From the NCBI GenBank assembly GCA_001898035.1, contig MKRX01000026.1, forward strand, positions 62,739 to 126,738: 64,000 nt of DNA. The letters run 5' to 3'. Below the pieces are notes generated by a model that was not told where the DNA came from, ran no database searches, and was given only the letters and a program-made list of their open reading frames with translations. The stretch is from Armatimonadetes bacterium 55-13. GTDB taxonomy: Bacteria > Armatimonadota > Fimbriimonadia > Fimbriimonadales > Fimbriimonadaceae. Positions within the stretch are counted from its first letter, which is position 1. Each line of letters begins with the position of its first letter. The translations under genes and the position numbers were made by a program. Below, piece after piece: positions 32,940-42,839 of the stretch.

Positions 32940-34823
32940 ATGATCGCCAGCGTCAACGCACGAGCCGCCGAGCTTCGTACTCACATGATGGGCCAGGTCC
33001 ACCGAAAGACCGACCGCATGTTCTTCTGGCTCATGCTGGTGCAGCTCATCGGCACCATCGTTGCCTCGCTGATTCTGAGTCCTCACACTTATAACGGAAC
33101 AATCAAGTCGATCCACCCTCACGTCATTTTCGCCATGGCATTAGGGGCCTTGATCGCCGCGCCCGTCTTGGGTGTAACGTGGTTCATGCCGGGATCGCAG
33201 GTGTCGCGATTTACAGTGGCCATTTGCCAACCTCTCATGTCGGCGCTCATGATTCACGTCTCTGGCGGCCGCATTGAAACGCACTTCCACATTTTTGGCT
33301 CTCTCGCGTTTATTGCATTCTATCGAGATTGGCGACTATTAGTTCCTACTACTCTCATTATTGCCGCCGACCACATTGTCCGGGGCATCTATGCACCCCT
33401 CTCGGTTTACGGCATGGTTTCAGGGCAGGAGTGGCGCTTTATCGAGCATGCCGCCTGGGTCATCTTCGAGGATATTATCCTGGTTGCGTTCTGTATTGGA
33501 GGCGTTCGAGATGTACAAACGCTGGCCAAGCGTCAGGCGCAATTGGAATACACAAATCAGAACATCGAAAAGACGGTAGTAGCCCGGACCGATGCTCTTA
33601 AGCGCACCGAGCTTCGGAACTCCGCCGTGCTGGCCAACGCGCGCGACGCCATTGTTTCGATCAACGCCCACGGCGAGATTCTGGAGTTTAACCCCGCCGC
33701 TGAAGAGATGTTTGGGATTTCAGAGTCGCAATCTCTGATGACCCATTTCGCAGACCTCTTCTCTCCGCATAACGCCAATCACTGGATAGAAGACTGCCTT
33801 CGAGATGGGCTCGCGGATCTAGAGTCGAAAACAAACCAACCCATGGAACTCCTCGCGGTGAACCGAGACGGAGAAGAATTCGCGGTCGAAGTGTCGATGA
33901 CTTATCTCTTCGTCGACAAGGTCCCGCTTTTTACCGCTTTCATCCGAGACATCCGCGAACGTAAGCGATTTGAGACGCGATTGGCCCAATCCAATAAGCT
34001 GGAGAGCTTGGGACAGCTGGCCACCGGCGTGGCGCATGAGATCAACACGCCGAACCAGTACATCGGCGATAACATCCGCTACATTGACGAGAGTTTTGGC
34101 GACTTGGCCAAACTCATTCAGGAATACCAGACCGTCATCGCAGAAGCGGGCTCCGCAATTCCCGCGGAGAGACTGGCGGAGCTTAAACAAAAGGAGCACC
34201 ACTCCGATCTGGAATTTCTGATGGAAGAGATTCCGCAAGCCTTGGGCCAGGCTCTGGAGGGCGTAGAGCGAGTCGGTTCGATCGTACGCGCGATGAAAGA
34301 GTTCTCCCATCCCGGCATCCAATCTTTGACGATGGTGGATTTGAATCGAGTGATCTCCAGCACCGTCGCCGTTGCGCGAAATGAGTGGAAATACGTGGCC
34401 GAAGTAGAGATGAGCTTGGCGGAAGGTCTTCCCTCGATCCAGGGCAACCCCGGAGAGTTGGGGCAGGTCATCCTCAACATCGTCGTGAATGCCGCCCACG
34501 CCATTAAGGAGCATCAGCCCGAGGGCAAACTGGGCCAGATTCAAATCGCCACGGCCGCAGATGACCGCTACGTCACCCTTACCATTCGCGACAATGGGGG
34601 CGGAATTCCAGACCATGTCAAACGCCGGATGTTCGATCCGTTTTTCACCACCAAAGGCGTAGGCGTTGGCACCGGCCAAGGTCTCGCCATCGTTCACACC
34701 GTCGTCGTCGATGGACACGGCGGACATATCCAGGTCGATACCGATCTGGGTGAAGGCACCCAATTTGTTTTGAAGTTTCCTTTGGAAGGAAGGATTCTTC
34801 AACGTGAGACTGAAGCAGCATGA
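32940..34823 (+). CDS. Membrane sensor histidine kinase with PAS domain
   Basis: 627 residues from ATG 32940. The N-terminal ~220 residues hold about six membrane helices, a short coiled coil follows ([18 protein letters not shown]), then a PAS domain (~235-350; [20 protein letters not shown]), the dimerisation helix with phospho-acceptor His366 in [12 protein letters not shown], and the ATPase domain with N box ([14 protein letters not shown]), G1 ([11 protein letters not shown]) and G2 ([10 protein letters not shown]). It forms an ATGA overlap with the HD-GYP response regulator and follows the RedB-like gene by 8 bp, making a three-gene signalling operon. The ligand is unknown. Confidence 0.92.
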   Translation: MIASVNARAAELRTHMMGQVHRKTDRMFFWLMLVQLIGTIVASLILSPHTYNGTIKSIHPHVIFAMALGALIAAPVLGVTWFMPGSQVSRFTVAICQPLMSALMIHVSGGRIETHFHIFGSLAFIAFYRDWRLLVPTTLIIAADHIVRGIYAPLSVYGMVSGQEWRFIEHAAWVIFEDIILVAFCIGGVRDVQTLAKRQAQLEYTNQNIEKTVVARTDALKRTELRNSAVLANARDAIVSINAHGEILEFNPAAEEMFGISESQSLMTHFADLFSPHNANHWIEDCLRDGLADLESKTNQPMELLAVNRDGEEFAVEVSMTYLFVDKVPLFTAFIRDIRERKRFETRLAQSNKLESLGQLATGVAHEINTPNQYIGDNIRYIDESFGDLAKLIQEYQTVIAEAGSAIPAERLAELKQKEHHSDLEFLMEEIPQALGQALEGVERVGSIVRAMKEFSHPGIQSLTMVDLNRVISSTVAVARNEWKYVAEVEMSLAEGLPSIQGNPGELGQVILNIVVNAAHAIKEHQPEGKLGQIQIATAADDRYVTLTIRDNGGGIPDHVKRRMFDPFFTTKGVGVGTGQGLAIVHTVVVDGHGGHIQVDTDLGEGTQFVLKFPLEGRILQRETEAA

Positions 34824-35935
34824 GAAAGATTCTCTTTGTCGACGATGAAATCCGAATCCTTGATGGATTCCGAAGAATGGTGCGCAGTAAGCGCGACGAG
34901 TGGGACTGCTCGTTTGCCGCGAGCGCGGACGAAGCCTGGACGCTGATCCAAGAGATCCGCCCGGACGCGATCGTATCCGACCTTAACATGCCTGGCAAAT
35001 CGGGAATCGACTTATTGGGCATGGTCAGAGGGCAAGAGGCATTTCGCTTCCTTCCCTTCCTCATGCTCACCGGCAACAACGATCTCCAGCAGCGCGTGGC
35101 ATGCCTGGAGGCAGGGGCAAGCGACTTTCTCAACAAGCCGTGCGACTTTGTTGAACTCTATACACGGCTCACGAACGCCATGGCCCTAAAATCGTTCCAG
35201 GATCAGGTGCGCGAACAGAACGAGATTCTGGAGATCAAGGTTCGGGAACGCACCTTGGAACTCGAACGATCGCGACGAGAAGTCATTCTCCGCTTGGCGA
35301 TCGCCGCTGAAATGCGCGACAGCAACACGGGCGCCCACATCCTACGCGTGGGACTGATTTCCCGGCTCTTGGCGGAGGAGATGGGCTATGACAGCGACTT
35401 CCAAGAGAACATATTCCTTGCCAGCACGATGCACGACGTTGGCAAAATCGGGATTTCTGACACGATCTTGATGAAGCCAGGAGCCCTCACTCCGGAAGAG
35501 CGATCGGAAATGCAACGTCACTGCGAACTCGGAGCCCAATTGCTCCGATCCAAACTGACCGATATCTTCAAGTATTTCGAAGAAGAAACGAACGAACTGA
35601 ACTACAACTCCCTTCTTGAGCTCTCCGCCAAGATTGCCCTGACCCACCACGAGCGATGGGATGGAACTGGTTATCCCAACGGCCTTGCCGGAGATCAGAT
35701 TCCCATTGAGGGCTGCATCGTCTCCGTGGCCGATGTCTACGATGCATTGCGCTCCAGCCGCCCTTACAAAAGCGCACTTTCACCCGAGGTGGCTATGGCA
35801 ATGATGCAGAAAGATAGTGGGGCGCACTTCAGCGTCCAGGTCATCCAAGCGCTTGTGCGGAGACATGCCGAGGTCGAAGCAATCATCGAGCGGCATCGCG
35901 CGATGGACGACGAGGAATTGCCACTCGCCGCCTAA
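34820..35935 (+). CDS. Response regulator with HD-GYP cyclic-di-GMP phosphodiesterase domain
   Basis: 371 residues. The receiver domain (1-~125) has ILFVDDE, phospho-acceptor Asp54 in IVSDLNMPG and Lys in LNKPCDF. After a short coiled linker the HD-GYP domain (~155-340) carries STMHDVGKIGI (HD) and HHERWDGTGYPNGL (GYP), with further ligands in VSVADVYDALRSSRPYK. These are the residues needed to hydrolyse cyclic di-GMP. Phosphorylation by the kinase encoded immediately upstream would control c-di-GMP levels and hence motility or attachment. The stop overlaps that of the convergent oxidoreductase gene. Confidence 0.93.
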   Translation: MRKILFVDDEIRILDGFRRMVRSKRDEWDCSFAASADEAWTLIQEIRPDAIVSDLNMPGKSGIDLLGMVRGQEAFRFLPFLMLTGNNDLQQRVACLEAGASDFLNKPCDFVELYTRLTNAMALKSFQDQVREQNEILEIKVRERTLELERSRREVILRLAIAAEMRDSNTGAHILRVGLISRLLAEEMGYDSDFQENIFLASTMHDVGKIGISDTILMKPGALTPEERSEMQRHCELGAQLLRSKLTDIFKYFEEETNELNYNSLLELSAKIALTHHERWDGTGYPNGLAGDQIPIEGCIVSVADVYDALRSSRPYKSALSPEVAMAMMQKDSGAHFSVQVIQALVRRHAEVEAIIERHRAMDDEELPLAA

Positions 35936-37053
35936 ATCTCGACGACGGTTTTATTTCGGGCCGATTCCAGAGCAGCTTCAAAGATGCGGTGGCTGACCAC
36001 GGCTTCGTCCGTCGTGACGCAACCCAAACGGTCGCCTAGAATGCCTCCGCGTTCGGAAAGGTAGGCGGCCCACATCTGCAGGAAGCTATCGGGAAAGCCA
36101 AATTCGAAAATGGGACCCGTAACGACCTTGAACGCGGTTTGGTGCCCCAAATCGATGCGCTGCCACATCTGCTCTTTATCCCTACGGAAGACCCATAGCG
36201 TCTTGGGTTCTTTCGTGGAGAACTTAATGCTGGAATTCGTCCCGTAGACTTCGATGAACCATGTATTCGTTTCCCCGGGGGCAATGCGTTTGGTCTCAAG
36301 TCGCATGGGAACTTCTCGCCCATCGATCAGGGCATCGCAATTCAAGATCGCGTTATCGTCGGTGTCGCATGGAACCATTACGCCCGCCGCATCCGGTCTC
36401 TCAGCAATAATGTTTTGCAGTTGAGCGTGAATCCGCACGGGTTTCCACCCCATCCGAAGAGGCACGTGCAGAACGTGCATCCCCAGATCGTTCATCACTC
36501 CCGCCTCGCCACACTTCGCCTTTTGCCGCTTCCAATTGATGGGCTTTTGAGGATCGAGATCGCTGGCATGCCAAAATCCGGCGCGGACTTCGATGATCTT
36601 GCCGAGGTCGCGCTGCTGAACCGCCTGGATCACTCTTTGGACGCCAGGATAGAAAGGGAATTCCGACGAACACCTGACGAATCTGCCGCTGGTCCGAGCA
36701 CTAAGCGCAATGTTCACCGCCGCCTTGAGATCAATCCCAAACGGTTTCTCCGCGAAAAGATCTTTCCCCGCCGCCAACGTATCCATGTAGACCTTCTCGT
36801 GCAGATCGTGCGGCACGGCCACATAGACCACATCTACGTCCCTGTTGGCGAGAAGCGCGTGATAGTCGGCAGTCTTCTGAGTTACGGTGGGAATTCGGTC
36901 AAACCACTGAAGCGCCGCCGGATTCAGATCCGCCACCGCCACTAGCTCTGCCTGGATGGGCATGTCTTCCAAGGCAAACCAGCGACCAAGCGCGCTCGCG
37001 ACCTCTTTGCCCATAAGGCCACCACCAATGATTCCAACGCGAACCTTGCTCAA
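35932..37053 (-). CDS. Gfo/Idh/MocA family NAD(P)-dependent oxidoreductase
   Basis: 373 residues with N-terminal Rossmann motif VGIIGGGLMGKEVASALG and the family EKPFG motif (LFAEKPFGIDLKA) around residue 120, then the alpha/beta substrate domain. Starts at TTG 37053 in a TTGA overlap with the stop of the small membrane gene, with GAAGG 6 nt upstream. Family members oxidise or reduce sugars, inositols and related polyols. It is the last gene of a run that begins with a DhnA-type aldolase. Confidence 0.87.
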   Translation of the reverse strand: MSKVRVGIIGGGLMGKEVASALGRWFALEDMPIQAELVAVADLNPAALQWFDRIPTVTQKTADYHALLANRDVDVVYVAVPHDLHEKVYMDTLAAGKDLFAEKPFGIDLKAAVNIALSARTSGRFVRCSSEFPFYPGVQRVIQAVQQRDLGKIIEVRAGFWHASDLDPQKPINWKRQKAKCGEAGVMNDLGMHVLHVPLRMGWKPVRIHAQLQNIIAERPDAAGVMVPCDTDDNAILNCDALIDGREVPMRLETKRIAPGETNTWFIEVYGTNSSIKFSTKEPKTLWVFRRDKEQMWQRIDLGHQTAFKVVTGPIFEFGFPDSFLQMWAAYLSERGGILGDRLGCVTTDEAVVSHRIFEAALESARNKTVVEI

Positions 37054-37319
37054 GACGCCTTCACCAACCGGGACCAGACTCGACGTTTCCAGAATTGCAC
37101 CAGCTTAAGGAAGACTAGCTTCGCGAGGGGGTCAAAGACGCTAAACAACGCCGCCAACAAATAAGGGTAAGCAATCGTGGTCCCAGAGATCCAACTGAAA
37201 ATCTGAAGGGTGAGCCACCACCTTAGCCAAGTGAAAACAATCCCCGATCGAATCACGAGGAACTTCTCCCTTTCCGCCTCGCTCATTTCCGAGCTAAAGA
37301 TCGACCGCACAACCTTCAT
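37050..37319 (-). CDS. Small membrane protein, unknown
   Basis: 89 residues from ATG 37319, which has GGGAG about 7 nt upstream. Two hydrophobic segments are visible (WLRWWLTLQIFSWISGTTIA and PYLLAALFSVFDPLAKLVF), with a basic C-terminus. Coupled to the oxidoreductase by TTGA. No family recognised. Confidence 0.6.
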   Translation of the reverse strand: MKVVRSIFSSEMSEAEREKFLVIRSGIVFTWLRWWLTLQIFSWISGTTIAYPYLLAALFSVFDPLAKLVFLKLVQFWKRRVWSRLVKAS

Positions 37320-37410
37320 AAAGACTCCCGCCAAGCCCTATTTTAGGACTTCTCCCAAAATTAGTCGCCATCGCAACGCCACCTACACAACGGCTTTCGC
37401 TTCACGCCCT

Positions 37411-37593
37411 TCACTTCTTCTTGCTCAGGAGCTTTTCGCCTAACAAGCTAATCACCGACCACCCAAGCGCAAACACCGCCACCGGAAGCGCGGTGTGTAC
37501 TCGAACGATCAGCAACACGAGCGAAAAGAGCGCCCACCAAACGAGAAATCGGGCGATAAGACGAATAACGAAGTTGTTCTGAAGGGAATTCAT
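37411..37593 (-). CDS. Very small membrane protein, unknown
   Basis: 60 residues from ATG 37593; a longer frame starts at 37677 but would overlap the aldolase gene. Two hydrophobic segments (FLVWWALFSLVLLIV and PVAVFALGWSVISLLG) with basic ends (KLLSKKK). It is 40 bp after the aldolase stop and 91 bp before the next small membrane gene. No family recognised. Confidence 0.5.
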   Translation of the reverse strand: MNSLQNNFVIRLIARFLVWWALFSLVLLIVRVHTALPVAVFALGWSVISLLGEKLLSKKK

Positions 37594-37633
37594 GGGGTGG
37601 CTGAAGGACTCTGGATCAAGAAACGGACCACTT

Positions 37634-38458
37634 CTAAGCCAGATACGATTTAGCTTCCGAAGCGGTTGCTCCATCATGCACGATTGCCATAAGCGCCTTC
37701 GTCATCCCCTTGGGATTGGCATGCTGCACCACGTTTCTGCCGTAAACGATCCCGTGAGCGCCCACCTTGATCAGCGTCTCGGTTCGCCGCAATATCTCCT
37801 CGTCGGACGCTTTGCCCCCACCCCGAACCAAAACCGGAACACGCGCGGCTTTCACCACCTGCCCATAGATTGCGGGATCGTCGGTCGGATCGGCTTTGAT
37901 AATGTCCGCCCCCAGTTCGCACGCTTGCCGGACCAGCGGCAAAATCTTGTCGATGTCTCCATCCACCATGTAGCCACCTGCTTGGTCGTTCGGTTTGAAT
38001 ACCAAGGGCTCAATCATCAGCGGCATCCCCCAAATGTCGCACTCGGGCTTGATAGAAAGGATGTTCTGAATGCACTGGTCGGTCACTTCCGACGCACCCG
38101 GGATGCGGAAAAGATTGACCACTACGCAAGTAGCATCCACCCGCAACGCCTGAGCGACTGGATCGGAAATCATCCGGCTAAACGGAGCGTCCAGTGTCTT
38201 TCCATAAACGTTTGCGACATCGGTTCGCAACACCAACGACGGCTTCTGCCGTCCTCGAATTCGCTGGAGCACATCGGCCTGTCCAACCGTAAGCTGAATC
38301 GCGTCCGGCCCGGCTTCGACTAAAGTCGATACCGCCGATTCGATATCCTCGATTCCCTTCAAGAATGAAAGCTCGTTAAAAAACCCGTGATCGATGGCCA
38401 CATCGAAACAGCGACCTGACTTGGCATTGAACAGACGGTTAAGACGATAGGACTTCAT
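37634..38458 (-). CDS. Class I aldolase of the DeoC/FbaB (DhnA/LsrF/LacD) type
   Basis: 274-residue TIM-barrel aldolase. The motif ADIIKADPTDD holds the probable Schiff-base lysine, VPVLVRGGGKASDEEIL is the phosphate-binding loop and GIVYGRNVVQHANP the C-terminal family block. Substrate could be a ketose phosphate; LsrF and FbaB-like enzymes share these motifs. It starts the minus-strand run that ends with the Gfo/Idh/MocA enzyme, suggesting a small sugar or polyol pathway. Confidence 0.85.
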   Translation of the reverse strand: MKSYRLNRLFNAKSGRCFDVAIDHGFFNELSFLKGIEDIESAVSTLVEAGPDAIQLTVGQADVLQRIRGRQKPSLVLRTDVANVYGKTLDAPFSRMISDPVAQALRVDATCVVVNLFRIPGASEVTDQCIQNILSIKPECDIWGMPLMIEPLVFKPNDQAGGYMVDGDIDKILPLVRQACELGADIIKADPTDDPAIYGQVVKAARVPVLVRGGGKASDEEILRRTETLIKVGAHGIVYGRNVVQHANPKGMTKALMAIVHDGATASEAKSYLA

Positions 38459-38631
38459 AGGCTAGTGCACGACTCGACCAAGTTAGACTACCGCCAATCT
38501 TCCCAAATTCGTGCAGTATAGACGTACCGTTTATCCATTCCAAAAAACTTACTTTTTGTGATCAGACACACAATAAAACGTTCAGGATTCTCACAAAATC
38601 GCCAATTCATCAGGTGAGGGTGATCTTTTTT

Positions 38632-40593
38632 ATGAGCTTGCATTTGATTTCAAAACTCACCAGAAACATTAAAATCTCCACCAAATTGGGCTTGGCGTTT
38701 GGACTCTCCATGGGCGCAGGCGTCATCAGCTTCGTCGCCTTGAAAGTTCAGTTTAGCGATGTCGAAAAGTCTTACGCGACGACTTACGCAAACGGAGCGA
38801 AAGCCCTTAAAACGATGGAGGAAGCCAATACCCATTCTTCTGCTATGGGCTTTTACACGGTCGCTTACATCTCCACCAAAGACCCGGAGATGGCGAAGCT
38901 CAAAGTGATTTCCGACGATCGCCTCGCGGCCTCAATCAAAAAAGCGATAGGGCTAACCGGAGCGTTTAAGGAGAGAGACCAACTCTTGGCCATGCTTGAA
39001 GAAGTTCAGCGAATTGACGACGAAGAGTGCAATCCTTTCGAAAACAAGGCCATCGAACTCTCAAAAAAAGGTGACGACAAGCAAGCCTCCAAGGTGGTTG
39101 CACAAGACTGGATACCCGCGCGCGCAAAGTTGATGGATCACCTAGAATCCACGACCAAAGCCTACGAGGGGGCGCTCAAGAACCTCCATCAACGCATTGA
39201 AGACAAATCGAAGCGAGCGGTAACCATTTCCATCGCCATTCTAAGCCTCGGCGTCCTCATCTCCATTTTCTCCTCCCTCGGGGTCTCACGGGGAATGACG
39301 AAGGCCCTGAAGGGCATGACCAACCGCATTGGCGGATTCATCGTTCAGGACATGCAGTCCATCACCCTTGCCCTGGAGGCGATGGCGGAGGGCGATCTGA
39401 CGCCCCGGCCCGAATGTAAAACCGAGCATGTAAAGACCCGGTCGAAAGACGAGTTTGGAGAACTGGTGGTGATGTATAACCAAATGCTGGAATACACGCG
39501 CCGAACCATGCAGTCCTTTGCCATGGCCCAGGACAGCATTCGCGGACTGGTTGGACAGGTTCAGCGCTCGACCGACGCCCTCTCCGAATCCAGCGCCAGC
39601 CTGGCTTTGGTCACCCGCGAAACTGAGGCCAGCGCCCACACGGTGGCCGAGAGCAGCGAACAGATCGCTCACTCGTCTCTACGCACGAGCGAAGCTCTCA
39701 AAGACTTGACTACCACCCTTGGCAACGTAGAGTCCGGCGCGAAAACGCAGTTCCAAACTGCCGACAGCGCCGACGAACTGGTTCGACAGACCAACGCCGC
39801 TATCCAAAGCGCCCAGGCTTCTGCTTCCGAAATGGCGGAACAGGCAGAACAGGCGGACACCACCGTTGCCCAAACGATTGCCGCCATGCAGCGCATCAGC
39901 GAGCAATCGAAAGCCTCCAACGAACAGGTTCGCCTGCTGGATGAGCGAAGTGAAGAGGTCGGCAAGATTTTGGTTACGATCGAATCGATTGCCGAGCAAA
40001 CGAACCTGCTGGCCCTCAATGCCGCCATCGAAGCGGCCCGGGCAGGAGAACACGGTCGTGGATTTGCGGTCGTTGCCGATGAGGTCCGCAAACTGGCCGA
40101 GCAATCCAAGGCCTCCACGGTTGAGATCAACAATTTGATCAGCAAGGTCCGCGAAACCGTATCCGAAGTGGTAGAAGTCTTCACCTCCACAAGTAACGAG
40201 GTGGCGGTGGGAGTGGATATGACCACCCAAACCGGAGACGCTCTTCGCAAAATCATCCATTCGTCCGGAGGCGTCGCCAACGAATTGAGCGCCATTGCAG
40301 AACGCTCCGAAAATCTCTTGGCCGCTCTCAATAACGTTCGCGCCCTCGCCGCCGATGGAAGCCGCAGCGTCGGTGAAATGGTCGAGAAAGCCGACTTCGT
40401 AGACAACAACATTCAGAACGTGACCGGCATCGTCGAAGGAACTTCGGCCGCCGCCGAAGAACTGAGCGCGGCAACCCAGGAAGTCAGCCGAGAATCTGCT
40501 CATCTCAGTTCCATGGCGGAAGACATGCGAAAGTTAGTGAGTCACTTCACGATTCACGACACTTCGGACGTTCCACACCGGAAAGCCGCCTAA
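38632..40593 (+). CDS. Methyl-accepting chemotaxis protein
   Basis: 653 residues from ATG 38632. TM1 (~residues 16-38), a ~150-residue periplasmic helical bundle, TM2 (~195-217; [20 protein letters not shown]), HAMP-like linker and a long cytoplasmic coiled coil. The highly conserved hairpin tip [20 protein letters not shown] continues as [18 protein letters not shown]. No C-terminal receptor-docking pentapeptide is obvious. It senses an unknown ligand and signals to CheA/CheW, none of which are in the window. Its terminator follows closely. Confidence 0.93.
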   Translation: MSLHLISKLTRNIKISTKLGLAFGLSMGAGVISFVALKVQFSDVEKSYATTYANGAKALKTMEEANTHSSAMGFYTVAYISTKDPEMAKLKVISDDRLAASIKKAIGLTGAFKERDQLLAMLEEVQRIDDEECNPFENKAIELSKKGDDKQASKVVAQDWIPARAKLMDHLESTTKAYEGALKNLHQRIEDKSKRAVTISIAILSLGVLISIFSSLGVSRGMTKALKGMTNRIGGFIVQDMQSITLALEAMAEGDLTPRPECKTEHVKTRSKDEFGELVVMYNQMLEYTRRTMQSFAMAQDSIRGLVGQVQRSTDALSESSASLALVTRETEASAHTVAESSEQIAHSSLRTSEALKDLTTTLGNVESGAKTQFQTADSADELVRQTNAAIQSAQASASEMAEQAEQADTTVAQTIAAMQRISEQSKASNEQVRLLDERSEEVGKILVTIESIAEQTNLLALNAAIEAARAGEHGRGFAVVADEVRKLAEQSKASTVEINNLISKVRETVSEVVEVFTSTSNEVAVGVDMTTQTGDALRKIIHSSGGVANELSAIAERSENLLAALNNVRALAADGSRSVGEMVEKADFVDNNIQNVTGIVEGTSAAAEELSAATQEVSRESAHLSSMAEDMRKLVSHFTIHDTSDVPHRKAA

Positions 40594-40605
40594 GAACTTC
40601 CGGGC

Positions 40606-40650
40606 AACCTCATCCGTCCCTGCATCATGGGACGGGTGAGGTTTCTTCTT
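40606..40650 (+). terminator. Rho-independent terminator after the chemoreceptor gene
   Basis: AACCTCATCCGTCCC (40606-40620) pairs with GGGACGGGTGAGGTT (40629-40643) over an 8-nt loop, 15 bp with one G-U, followed by TCTTCTT. Confidence 0.85.
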
Positions 40651-40828
40651 GTCCTCCTCCTCTTCGGGCAGCTGATACATCGTGGCTACCGGTCCGTTCG
40701 TTGGCCCCTTTTTCGGCTTTAACCAAGGTCAGTGGGCACTCAGAACCGTTCGCGGAATTGGAACACTGACCTGGATGGCGGCTAGTTGATGAGAAGATCC
40801 AAACAAATCCACCCAACGATTGGGGAGT

Positions 40829-41543
40829 CTAGGCAAGGTATCTCACCGGCACTTCATCGACGACCGCTTTCCGAGACTGCACACTCCGGTAGGTGTCTTT
40901 GAGAATGCCGATCAGATGGGTCTTTCCTTCAAGCTGTGAAGCGACCATCGCCGCGCGATAGCGAACATCTCCCTCCGGCGCGAGCATCGCCTCCGCGAGC
41001 AATTCTCACAAAAGCGAACCAGCCCCAACCAGCCCGTCATCTGCTCGTTCCAGCCGTCGAGAACTAAACTTCAAGACCAGAAAGAGCCGGCGCCGCTGAT
41101 TGCCATTGAGAGGGCACTTCCTCAAGCGTTTGATGGCGATCGGCTTTGCGTAACCTGATCGAAAGAGGAAGGGAGATGTTCTAGAAAGGTGATCAATGCA
41201 TCGGCATCGTCGCCCGTTAAGGCTCGATCCCTATCCCAAAGAGCGCCCGCCGTCTTTTCTGGCCAAACGACTTTGATCAAGTCCGACCAATATCGCCGAA
41301 TGATCCATACCTCGCTCGGGTTCTTACTCGGCCGTATCCAAGCGGGTTTTTCCGGGCGGTAACCCTGTCCCGAAGAAGACTGTTTCCAACGTTCGAATCG
41401 GGGTCGAGATGTTGAACCCATCTCACGACCGCAACCACTTCAGGATCAAAGGAAACGCCCGGATTGGGATGCAAAAGGGCCACCCAACTCCGTGGTTTTG
41501 GAATCCCCAGTCCATCCTGGAATCGAGACATTTCCCTCCCCAT
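40829..41543 (-). pseudogene. Multiply broken gene (two frame changes and an in-frame stop)
   Basis: Protein-like sequence passes through all three minus-strand frames. Frame 1 from ATG 41543/41531 reads MSRFQDGLGIPKPRSWVALL. Frame 2 (to stop 41122) reads PSKNPSEVWIIRRYWSDLI then DADALITFLEHLPSSFDQ. Frame 3 (to stop 40829) reads RRLERADDGLVGAGSLL, an in-frame TGA at 41006-41008, then AEAMLAPEGDVRYRAAMVAS and GILKDTYRSVQSRKAVVDE. Together about 238 codons of one ancestral gene. The last part resembles HEAT-repeat helices. At least three lesions mean it is a decayed gene. The original function is unknown. Confidence 0.65.
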
Positions 41544-41557
41544 TATGAGGGGAGGGA
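41533..41557. terminator. Hairpin between the lipoprotein gene and the broken gene
   Basis: TCCCTCCCC (41533-41541) and GGGGAGGGA (41549-41557) form a perfect 9-bp stem over a 7-nt loop, 11 bp after the lipoprotein stop (41569). No strong T-tract. The same GGGGAGGGA also overlaps the first ATG and ribosome-site region of the broken gene. Confidence 0.6.
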
Positions 41558-41568
41558 TCTACGCTGAG

Positions 41569-41964
41569 CTAGTTCAAAATGCGCGAGAAATCAAAGGTCC
41601 AAGTGGTGCTTTGGCGAGTGAACGATCCCGTTAAGCTGGACTTATCCTCTGACAATACGAACTGCCCAGCTCCCTCAAATTCGTTCCCTGAAAGCGTCAA
41701 CGCCCCTTCGAACGTTCCATCGTCATTGAGATGACCATGAAATGTGCCGTTTAGGCTAAATGTCGTATTGACGAATTCGCCAGCGAAGTCGCCGTTCGGC
41801 TGGACCTCGATGACCGCCGTTCCCACACTGGTATCCGTCGAGGTCCATGTCCCGTCGTAATTTCCCAGGAAAACAGATGGTTGGGCTTTACCGCCACCGC
41901 TTCCGCCGCACCCAACGATGAAGATCGAGATGAAAAGAGTAAGCAAGAGCAAAGTTCGCTTCAT
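41569..41964 (-). CDS. Small lipoprotein, unknown
   Basis: 131 residues with lipobox FIVGC and a glycine-rich linker (GGSGGG). The mature part has repeated short beta strands with a G-x-F/W pattern (FLGNYDGTWTSTDTSVGTA, FAGEFVNTTFSLNGTFHG), suggesting a small beta-barrel. Two TTGTCACG direct repeats (42007-42014, 42028-42035) lie about 45-70 bp upstream of its start, spaced by two helical turns. No family recognised. Confidence 0.72.
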   Translation of the reverse strand: MKRTLLLLTLFISIFIVGCGGSGGGKAQPSVFLGNYDGTWTSTDTSVGTAVIEVQPNGDFAGEFVNTTFSLNGTFHGHLNDDGTFEGALTLSGNEFEGAGQFVLSEDKSSLTGSFTRQSTTWTFDFSRILN

Positions 41965-42374
41965 GACAAGATGAAGTCTATTGGCGAATCTCCTGCCGCT
42001 CGAATATTGTCACGGTTCGACGGAGTCTTGTCACGTTTACACGCTTAACGTATGAACGCTTAAGCCGGTCGAAGGCTTGCGAGCAGGTCACCGACACCCG
42101 AAACGAATACACCAGCGGTCAACAGGGACAAAGCCACGCCAGGATGCCGCGGTATTCGGGTCTCCGCGCCCCTTCGGCTCGACCGCCGCTTGGACCAGCA
42201 ACGACCCTTTAACCCAAATCGCCGCCCCCAGACCGTGACTTCGCAGGCGACATTACAATTGGCCTTGGCAAAGCCTTTGTCAGCGTTCCGTGCGTGTCGA
42301 ATGATTGACGATGGAACACTCGAAGAACCTTCGGCATGAGTAAATACTCTTCGCCCAGCAGAGACTATGAATAG
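41965..42374. other. Gene-free stretch with short direct repeats
   Basis: Contains direct repeats TTGTCACG (42007 and 42028) and ACGCTTAA (42041 and 42056), which may belong to the promoter of the lipoprotein gene at 41964. The remainder shows no convincing gene; a run of about 32 codons around 42210-42310 on the plus strand looks protein-like but has no start. Confidence 0.45.
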
Positions 42375-42830
42375 CTATGCGCCGTGGGCAGAGACATAGT
42401 CACGCATGTTGGACAGCGTCTTTGGCCCGATTCCCGGCGCAGAATCGAGCTTCCCTTCTTCCAGGGCCAGCTTCAGCGATTCCAGCGAATAGACGCCATA
42501 GTTCGCATAGAGCATCCGCGCCGTCTTCGCCCCCAAGCCAGGAATTCGGACCAATTCCAACACCGTCAAAGGCGCCTCACTTTCCCACTCTTTGATCTTA
42601 GAGCAGGTCCCCGTATCCAAGAACTCTTTGATGTAAACCTTGATGAGCTTCCCCACCCCAGGAATCTCGTCCAACCGCCCCTCGCGCTTCATCTGCTCCA
42701 CCGATTCCGGCAGCTTCTCAATGTGCCGGGCAATCATCGTGTACCGAGTGGCATGAGATTCCTCGTACCCGGCAATGATCAGAAAGTCGCGAAGGTCTCG
42801 AAGCGCATTCGCCAGTTGGCCGTTCGTCAT
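42375..42830 (-). CDS. Stand-alone DNA polymerase X N-terminal/HhH-type DNA-binding protein
   Basis: 151 residues resembling only the front of family X DNA polymerases: an 8-kDa-like helical domain (LRDLRDFLIIAGYEESHA) with a first helix-hairpin-helix LDEIPGVGKLIKVYI, a second HhH LVRIPGLGAKTARMLY and a third GLY-containing turn SAPGIGPKTLSNM. The catalytic palm with its Asp triad and the PHP nuclease domain are absent, and downstream sequence is a different gene. It may bind gapped or flapped DNA, perhaps as a repair accessory. Confidence 0.8.
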   Translation of the reverse strand: MTNGQLANALRDLRDFLIIAGYEESHATRYTMIARHIEKLPESVEQMKREGRLDEIPGVGKLIKVYIKEFLDTGTCSKIKEWESEAPLTVLELVRIPGLGAKTARMLYANYGVYSLESLKLALEEGKLDSAPGIGPKTLSNMRDYVSAHGA

Positions 42831-42839
42831 GCGCGGATT

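Noticed and set aside
42205..42312. Plus-strand run of about 32 codons containing DFAGDITIGLGKAFVSVP
   Set aside because: No start codon or ribosome site, a stop immediately before it and no continuation in other frames; could be chance or a tiny relic.
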